Origin: an uncultured Bacteroidales bacterium
Lineage (GTDB): Bacteria; Bacteroidota; Bacteroidia; Bacteroidales; UBA932
NCBI GenBank assembly: GCA_946617545.1
Contig: CAMOKK010000072.1
Span: 1 to 6,898, forward strand
Reading direction: 5' to 3'
Length of the DNA stretch: 6,898 nucleotides
Part shown: positions 1 through 3,687 of the stretch, piece after piece
Numbering within the stretch: the stretch's first letter is position 1
Layout: each line of letters begins with the position of its first letter
Made by a program: the position numbers and the translations under genes
The notes under the pieces: generated by a model
What the model was told of the DNA's origin: nothing
What the model saw: the letters and a program-made list of their open reading frames with translations, nothing else
The model's database searches: none

Positions 1-200
1 TAATAGGGACGTTTATGATACACCACACAGCCGTTGTACGGTATATGGATGGTAATCAACATATTATGCAAATCAACCTATGCGTAACGGCGCAGGTTAA
101 TTTGCGTAAACAATTGACATTCTGCTCATTATAGTACAACGGCAGACTGCGGTGATTGAATTTGCCCAACGAAAAGAACAGGTTTCGGCGGCCGCAGATT
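1..200. other. Non-coding left flank downstream of lnt
   Basis: No gene can be supported here. The first ~170 bases are clearly more A/T-rich than the flanking genes. Short open frames exist: one plus-strand frame is open from the left edge to a TAG at 132-134, another plus-strand frame runs to a TAA at 53-55, and a minus-strand frame starts at an ATG at 62 and runs off the left edge. None resembles a known family, and the longest crosses the palindromic element. The region holds the palindrome at 31-142 and the barrel-gene tail remnant at 181-204. I see no GC-rich hairpin followed by a T-run that would serve as a terminator for lnt. The 3' end of a plus-strand gene, or the 5' end of a minus-strand gene, just beyond the left edge cannot be excluded. 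Confidence 0.6.
31..142. repeat. 112-bp imperfect palindrome, MITE-like
   Basis: The two halves are inverted copies. The outer ends are a perfect 9-bp pair, CCGTTGTAC (31-39) and GTACAACGG (134-142). The inner arms at 64-84 and 91-109 match over about 19 positions, with two transitions and a 2-nt bulge (TA at 79-80), around a 6-nt loop TAACGG (85-90). The sequence between outer and inner arms aligns only loosely. The element is flanked on both sides by CAG (28-30 and 143-145), which would fit a 3-bp target duplication, though three bases can match by chance. Either strand could fold into a long hairpin. I infer a small non-autonomous element (MITE or large REP-like) or a structured 3' UTR for lnt. 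There is no open frame for a transposase. Confidence 0.55.
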
Positions 201-204
201 TTAA
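181..204 (+). pseudogene. 3' remnant of an outer-membrane barrel gene (GFGGRRF-stop)
   Basis: Read on the plus strand, these 24 bases encode Gly-Phe-Gly-Gly-Arg-Arg-Phe and TAA, exactly the last seven residues and stop of the large barrel gene in this window. The DNA is identical at 22 of 24 positions. The two differences are third-position and silent (Arg AGA versus AGG, Phe TTT versus TTC), which points to a coding origin. The match ends sharply: upstream of 181 the sequence is unrelated and the same frame meets TGA at 157-159. The stop interlocks with the lnt stop on the other strand over 201-204, as the intact gene's stop does with that of rluD. I infer the last scrap of a lost or rearranged paralogue. 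Recombination between tails, or a fold shared for another reason, are alternatives. Confidence 0.5.
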
Positions 205-1802
205 CGGTTTCTGCGCAGCAGAGCGGCGGCGGCCAATAGGAGGAAGAGGAAGACGGACAGCCTTCCCACCATGTCTCCGTACCGCACGAAGAACGTCAAC
301 TCATCACGCAACTGCACCGTTCCTTCCAGCAGGGCCGGTTCCCACCAGGGCGTCCGGCTCACAATCTGGCCGGCGGGGTTGATAAGGGCCGATACCCCCG
401 TATTGGCACAGCGGGCCACCCATCGGCGCGTTTCGATGGCCCTGAGGCGGCTGTAGCTCAGGTGCTGGCGGTAGCCGGGAGTGTCGCCCCACCAGGCGTC
501 GTTGGTGATGACGGCCAGCAGCCGGGCGCCTTTCTTCACGTAGCCGGTGCAGAACTCTCCATACACGGATTCATAGCAGATGGGAACGCCCACCGGGGTG
601 CCATCGGCCAGTTTGAGGCAGGAAATCTCCTTCTGGCCGATATCCTTGGCCATCAACGTACCGCCGCGGGACAGCCACTTCTCCAAGGGGATGAAGACCT
701 GCGGATAGGGCGTAAGCTCCGTTCCCACCACCAGCTTGGACTTGTGGTAAATCTGATAAACGGCCGATGTGTCCGTGAGGATGGCGGAGTTGTGCATGAG
801 CACCCAGAGGTTGCGACCGTCGGGCTGGACGCCCAGGTCGTAGGCGCAGGGGTGCGGACGGGCATAGGACAGGACGGGCTCCTGGGTGGACGCGCCGTAA
901 AGGATGCTGGCCTGCGGATGCTCTTTCAGGAAGTTCTGGAAGCGCAGGAAGGTCTCGTGCCCCAGCACCCGGTTGGTGGAAACCTGCGAGGTGAAGGTCT
1001 CGGGCGCCAGCACCAGCGTGGGCTCGGGGGAGGACCAATCGGCCTTTTCAAGGATGGAGAGGAAGCGTGTGTCCTGCTCTTCCCGGCTCAGGGACTCGAA
1101 TTTCTCGTAAGGGTCGTAATTGGGCTGGCCTATCACCACCTTCAGCGTTTCCCCGCCGGGGGCAGGCTTCAGGCAGAGGGACCAGAGCATGGGCCCCAGC
1201 AACACCACGATGGTGCCGGCAAAGGCGCTGATGCGGGCCTTGGCGTTCCAAAAGGCCATGCGCCCGTCGGATAGGGCTACCATGAGACCGAAGAGGGCCA
1301 GGTTGGAGGCCCATACCCAGAGGGAACCGCCCAGGGTGCCCAGCACGGAGTACCATTGAATGAGGCCGGTAGATTCGGCAAAGGCATTGCCCAGCACCAG
1401 CCAGGGCCAGGAAATCTGGGCCGATGTAAGGTAAAACCGCTCCCAGGCCATCCAGGCGGCAGCCAGGTAAAGATAAGGGAGGATGCCCTGCAAGCGCCGC
1501 TTCACCCAGCGGAAGCTGCCGAAGATGACGCTCATCTGCAGGGCGTTGGCCAGGATGGCGAAGACGGCTCCGCCCACGGTAGCTCCGGCCACCCACCAGG
1601 TGGTGACGGCGTTCCACAGGACGAAGGCGGCGTAGTGCCACCACCAGAAGTGCTTGACTTGGTGTTCCGTGGCCAGCCGCTCCATAACAAGAAGCGGCAG
1701 AAGGCCTATCAGGGCCAGGGCCCCGCAGTGCGGGACCAGCCAGGGGAGGCTCATGAGGACCGTAAAGGCCAGGGCCAGGGAGATGAGGGTTCCTTTTTTC
1801 AT
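201..1802 (-). CDS. lnt: Apolipoprotein N-acyltransferase
   Basis: Lnt performs the last step of lipoprotein maturation: it moves an acyl chain from a phospholipid to the amino group of the diacylglyceryl-cysteine of inner-membrane lipoproteins, before sorting to the outer membrane. The 533-residue product has hydrophobic, Trp-rich segments over about residues 1-210 (including WWWHYAAFVLWN at 53-64), then a nitrilase-like periplasmic domain (~219-500) and a final membrane helix (~512-529). The catalytic triad is visible: Glu268 in LAPETF, Lys354 in YHKSKL and Cys409 in PICYES. Glu362, eight residues after the lysine, matches the conserved Glu343 of the E. coli enzyme. The start at 1802 is chosen because MKKGTLISLAL begins the first helix; the open frame extends upstream only as antisense of the PASTA gene. 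The length is normal for the family. The gene is divergent from the PASTA gene. Confidence 0.95.
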   Translation of the reverse strand: MKKGTLISLALAFTVLMSLPWLVPHCGALALIGLLPLLVMERLATEHQVKHFWWWHYAAFVLWNAVTTWWVAGATVGGAVFAILANALQMSVIFGSFRWVKRRLQGILPYLYLAAAWMAWERFYLTSAQISWPWLVLGNAFAESTGLIQWYSVLGTLGGSLWVWASNLALFGLMVALSDGRMAFWNAKARISAFAGTIVVLLGPMLWSLCLKPAPGGETLKVVIGQPNYDPYEKFESLSREEQDTRFLSILEKADWSSPEPTLVLAPETFTSQVSTNRVLGHETFLRFQNFLKEHPQASILYGASTQEPVLSYARPHPCAYDLGVQPDGRNLWVLMHNSAILTDTSAVYQIYHKSKLVVGTELTPYPQVFIPLEKWLSRGGTLMAKDIGQKEISCLKLADGTPVGVPICYESVYGEFCTGYVKKGARLLAVITNDAWWGDTPGYRQHLSYSRLRAIETRRWVARCANTGVSALINPAGQIVSRTPWWEPALLEGTVQLRDELTFFVRYGDMVGRLSVFLFLLLAAAALLRRNR

Positions 1803-1808
1803 GCTGCA

Positions 1809-1816
1809 CAAAGTTA
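1809..1816 (-). promoter_or_regulatory. Candidate Bacteroidota -7 promoter box for lnt
   Basis: On the minus strand this reads TAACTTTG, a perfect match to the Bacteroidota sigma-factor -7 consensus TAnnTTTG. It ends only 6 bp before the lnt ATG, so a start site at the usual distance would give a leaderless or nearly leaderless mRNA. No clear TTTG -33 partner is visible 19-21 bp upstream, so the real promoter may lie elsewhere. Confidence 0.4.
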
Positions 1817-1832
1817 TGAATATTTTTTCGTA

Positions 1833-1862
1833 ACTTCGCGGAGATATTCTCATTTGCGAAGT
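1833..1862. promoter_or_regulatory. Inverted repeat in the divergent lnt/PASTA intergenic region
   Basis: A perfect 7-bp inverted repeat, ACTTCGC (1833-1839) and GCGAAGT (1856-1862), lies directly against the ATG of the PASTA gene. Inside it sits a second small one, GAGA (1841-1844) and TCTC (1848-1851), around TAT. It could be an operator for a dimeric regulator acting on both genes, or a 5'-UTR hairpin abutting the start codon. The left arm overlaps TAACTTCG (1831-1838), which matches the TAnnTTTG box at all but one defined position and could be the plus-strand promoter, although no good -33 element precedes it. Confidence 0.4.
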
Positions 1863-2660
1863 ATGGCAGACAAAAAGAAAGTTGAGAAAGTGGCAAAAGA
1901 CACCCGCTGGATATGGCAAAACCTCCTGCTGGGTGCGGCTTTTATTGTGGCTTTGGGCTTGCTGGCCAGTATCGGCCTCAATCTGATTACCCGGCACGGA
2001 AAAACCGTCATCACTCCGGACTTCGCCAACCTCACGGTGCCCCAGGCCCGGCAGCTGGCCCGGCAGGAAGATGTAAACGTGAAGGTGGTGGATTCCGTCT
2101 TTGTCCGCCGCCTGGCCGGAGGCGTGGTGTACCGCCAGCAGCCCAAGGCCGGAGACACGGTGAAGAAGGGCCGCAGCATCTTTCTTACCATCAATTCCGT
2201 GGTGCCCCGCAAGGTGATTATGCCCAATCTGTACGGCTATTCCGTGACGGAGGCCCTCTCTGAGCTCCGCAACCGCGGGCTCAATGCAGGACGCCTCAAT
2301 TATGTGAAGGACATAGCCACCAACAATGTCCTGGCCCAGCACTGTGAAGGAAAAGAGGTGAGGGCCGGCCAGGAAGTGGTGAGCGGTTCCGTGATAGACC
2401 TTACCGTAGGAGTTGGGGAACAGGACAACAAGACCACCGTTCCCAAGCTCACCGGCATGAAGTATTTAAGCGCTACGGATGCCATCCGGGAGCGTTTCCT
2501 CAATGTGGGGCGCGTCACCTTCGACCCCGGTATCCGCAGCTATGCAGATTCCATGAACGCCGTGGTATATAAGCAGGACGCCGCCGGAACGGTGCGCTCC
2601 CTGGGCAGCGGCGTGAACATTTCCCTTACGCTGGATCCGGAAAAACTTCCGCAGAAATGA
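1863..2660 (+). CDS. Single-pass membrane protein with three PASTA domains
   Basis: The 265-residue product has a short Lys-rich cytoplasmic N-terminus (MADKKKVEKV), one membrane helix at about 18-40 and an extracytoplasmic part made almost entirely of three PASTA repeats, roughly 46-112, 115-184 and 190-258. Each shows the family pattern: a start such as VPKLTG or MPNLYG, a helix like SATDAIRE, a beta strand, and QxPxAGxxVxxG-type or equivalent endings (QQPKAGDTVKKG at 92-103). PASTA domains in other bacteria bind peptidoglycan or muropeptides and occur on Ser/Thr kinases and penicillin-binding proteins. Here neither a kinase nor a transpeptidase domain is present, so the protein is probably a structural or adaptor factor in wall synthesis or division. 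The start is the ATG just after the inverted repeat; the open frame upstream is only antisense of lnt. It is translationally coupled to rluD. Confidence 0.9.
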   Translation: MADKKKVEKVAKDTRWIWQNLLLGAAFIVALGLLASIGLNLITRHGKTVITPDFANLTVPQARQLARQEDVNVKVVDSVFVRRLAGGVVYRQQPKAGDTVKKGRSIFLTINSVVPRKVIMPNLYGYSVTEALSELRNRGLNAGRLNYVKDIATNNVLAQHCEGKEVRAGQEVVSGSVIDLTVGVGEQDNKTTVPKLTGMKYLSATDAIRERFLNVGRVTFDPGIRSYADSMNAVVYKQDAAGTVRSLGSGVNISLTLDPEKLPQK

Positions 2661-3667
2661 CCACGGAAGAAGACTTGATGTTCGAACACTTCCGGCTCAA
2701 CGTGGACAAGGGACAGGAGCCGGTGCGGATAGACCGCTTCATTGCCGAGCATCAGGAAGACACCTCCCGGAGCCGGGTGCAGCAGGCCATCAAGCTGGGC
2801 TATGTGCTGGTGAACGAAAAGCCTGTGAAGGCCAACTACATCGTGCGGCCCTTGGATGTGGTGAAGTTCGTGATGCCCTACGAGCGTCGCGGCACGGAAA
2901 TCCTGCCGGAAAACATTCCCCTGGACATTGTCTATGAAGACGACGACGTGCTGGTGGTGAACAAGCCCGCCGGCATGGTGGTGCACCCCGGTCACGGCAA
3001 TTACAACGGCACGCTGGTAAACGCCCTGGCCTATTACCTGCACCTGAGCCCGGACGTGGAGGACGAGCGCATGGGCGTGCTGGTGCACCGGATAGACAAG
3101 GATACCAGCGGCCTGCTGGTGGTGGCCAAGAACCCCGCCGCCCAGCTCCACCTGGCCGACCAATTCTTCGTCCACTCCATCGACCGCATCTACACGGCCG
3201 TAGTGTGGGGAAATATCGCAGAGGACGAGGGCACCATCGAGGGCACCATCGGCCGGGACCCCAACGACCGGCTGCGTTTCCGCGTGTATGAGGACCCCGA
3301 GAAGGGAAAATGGGCGGTGACGCACTGGCGCGTGCTGGAGCGGATGGGCTTCATCACGGTGGTGGAATGCCGATTGGAGACAGGCCGAACGCACCAAATC
3401 CGTGTGCACATGGCTTCCATCGGCCATCCGCTTTTCAATGACGAACGTTATGGCGGCGCGGAAATCCGCCAGGGAACCATCTATGCCAAATACCGGCAGT
3501 TTATCCAGAACTGCTTTGCCCTCTGCCCCCGGCAGGCCCTGCATGCCCGCACCCTGGGTTTCACCCATCCGGTAACGGGAGAGCGGCTCCATTTCGAAGC
3601 CGCCCTGCCGGAAGACATGGCTGCGCTCATCGAGAAGTGGCGCGCCTATGTGAAAACGCTGGCTTAG
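2657..3667 (+). CDS. rluD: RluA/RluD-family 23S rRNA pseudouridine synthase
   Basis: This enzyme isomerises uridine to pseudouridine in RNA; the E. coli RluD targets are in helix 69 of 23S rRNA. The 336-residue product has an N-terminal S4 RNA-binding domain (~22-75, RIDRFI through VVKFVMP), then the synthase domain. Signature motifs are VNKPAGMVVHPG (101-112), HRIDKDTSG (144-152) with the catalytic Asp147, LETGRTHQIRVH (240-251) and RQALHARTLGFTHP (292-305). The ATG at 2657 overlaps the PASTA stop (ATGA), implying translational coupling; the acidic leader before the S4 domain is usual in Bacteroidota homologues. From recall, this PASTA-rluD order is often accompanied by a D-Ala-D-Ala ligase gene in the phylum; none follows here. 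Its TAG (3665-3667) interlocks with the stop of the convergent barrel gene. RluD is the best subfamily guess; RluA or RluC specificity is not excluded by sequence alone. Confidence 0.92.
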   Translation: MTTEEDLMFEHFRLNVDKGQEPVRIDRFIAEHQEDTSRSRVQQAIKLGYVLVNEKPVKANYIVRPLDVVKFVMPYERRGTEILPENIPLDIVYEDDDVLVVNKPAGMVVHPGHGNYNGTLVNALAYYLHLSPDVEDERMGVLVHRIDKDTSGLLVVAKNPAAQLHLADQFFVHSIDRIYTAVVWGNIAEDEGTIEGTIGRDPNDRLRFRVYEDPEKGKWAVTHWRVLERMGFITVVECRLETGRTHQIRVHMASIGHPLFNDERYGGAEIRQGTIYAKYRQFIQNCFALCPRQALHARTLGFTHPVTGERLHFEAALPEDMAALIEKWRAYVKTLA

Positions 3668-3687
3668 AACCTGCGGCCGCCGAAACC
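3664..3687 (-). repeat. Second copy of the 24-bp tail repeat, inverted relative to 181-204
   Basis: These are the last seven codons and the stop of the barrel gene. The minus strand carries the core GGTTTCGGCGGCCGCAG, identical to 181-197 on the plus strand, followed by seven bases with two differences. Together the two copies form an inverted repeat enclosing lnt, the PASTA gene and rluD. Both copies stop abruptly at the same place and both have a stop codon of the opposite gene interlocked with a one-base offset. Confidence 0.75.

Noticed and set aside
1..134. Possible 3' end of a plus-strand gene, open from the left edge to TAG at 132-134
   Set aside because: It crosses the imperfect palindrome, matches no family I recognise and has no supporting context; too short to decide at a window edge.
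114..135. TTGACA and TATAGT as a sigma70-type promoter
   Set aside because: The spacer is only about 10 bp, and this lineage uses a different promoter consensus.
31..142. Invertible promoter (phase switch) of the Bacteroides type
   Set aside because: The termini are only 9-10 bp, the interior is itself palindromic rather than a unique promoter, no recombinase gene is nearby and no surface operon start is visible.
147..197. CTGCGG / CCGCAG inverted repeat as lnt terminator
   Set aside because: Only 6-bp arms with a ~39-nt loop and no T-run in the transcribed direction.
1356..1862. 169-residue N-terminal extension of the PASTA protein
   Set aside because: It would be antisense to lnt; the Lys-rich leader and membrane helix start at 1863.
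1803..2342. 180-residue N-terminal extension of Lnt
   Set aside because: The extension is antisense to the PASTA gene; the first membrane helix of Lnt starts at the ATG at 1802 and the length from there is typical.
2540..3592. 350-codon minus-strand open frame opposite rluD
   Set aside because: rluD carries all family motifs in the other strand; this frame is its shadow and resembles nothing known.
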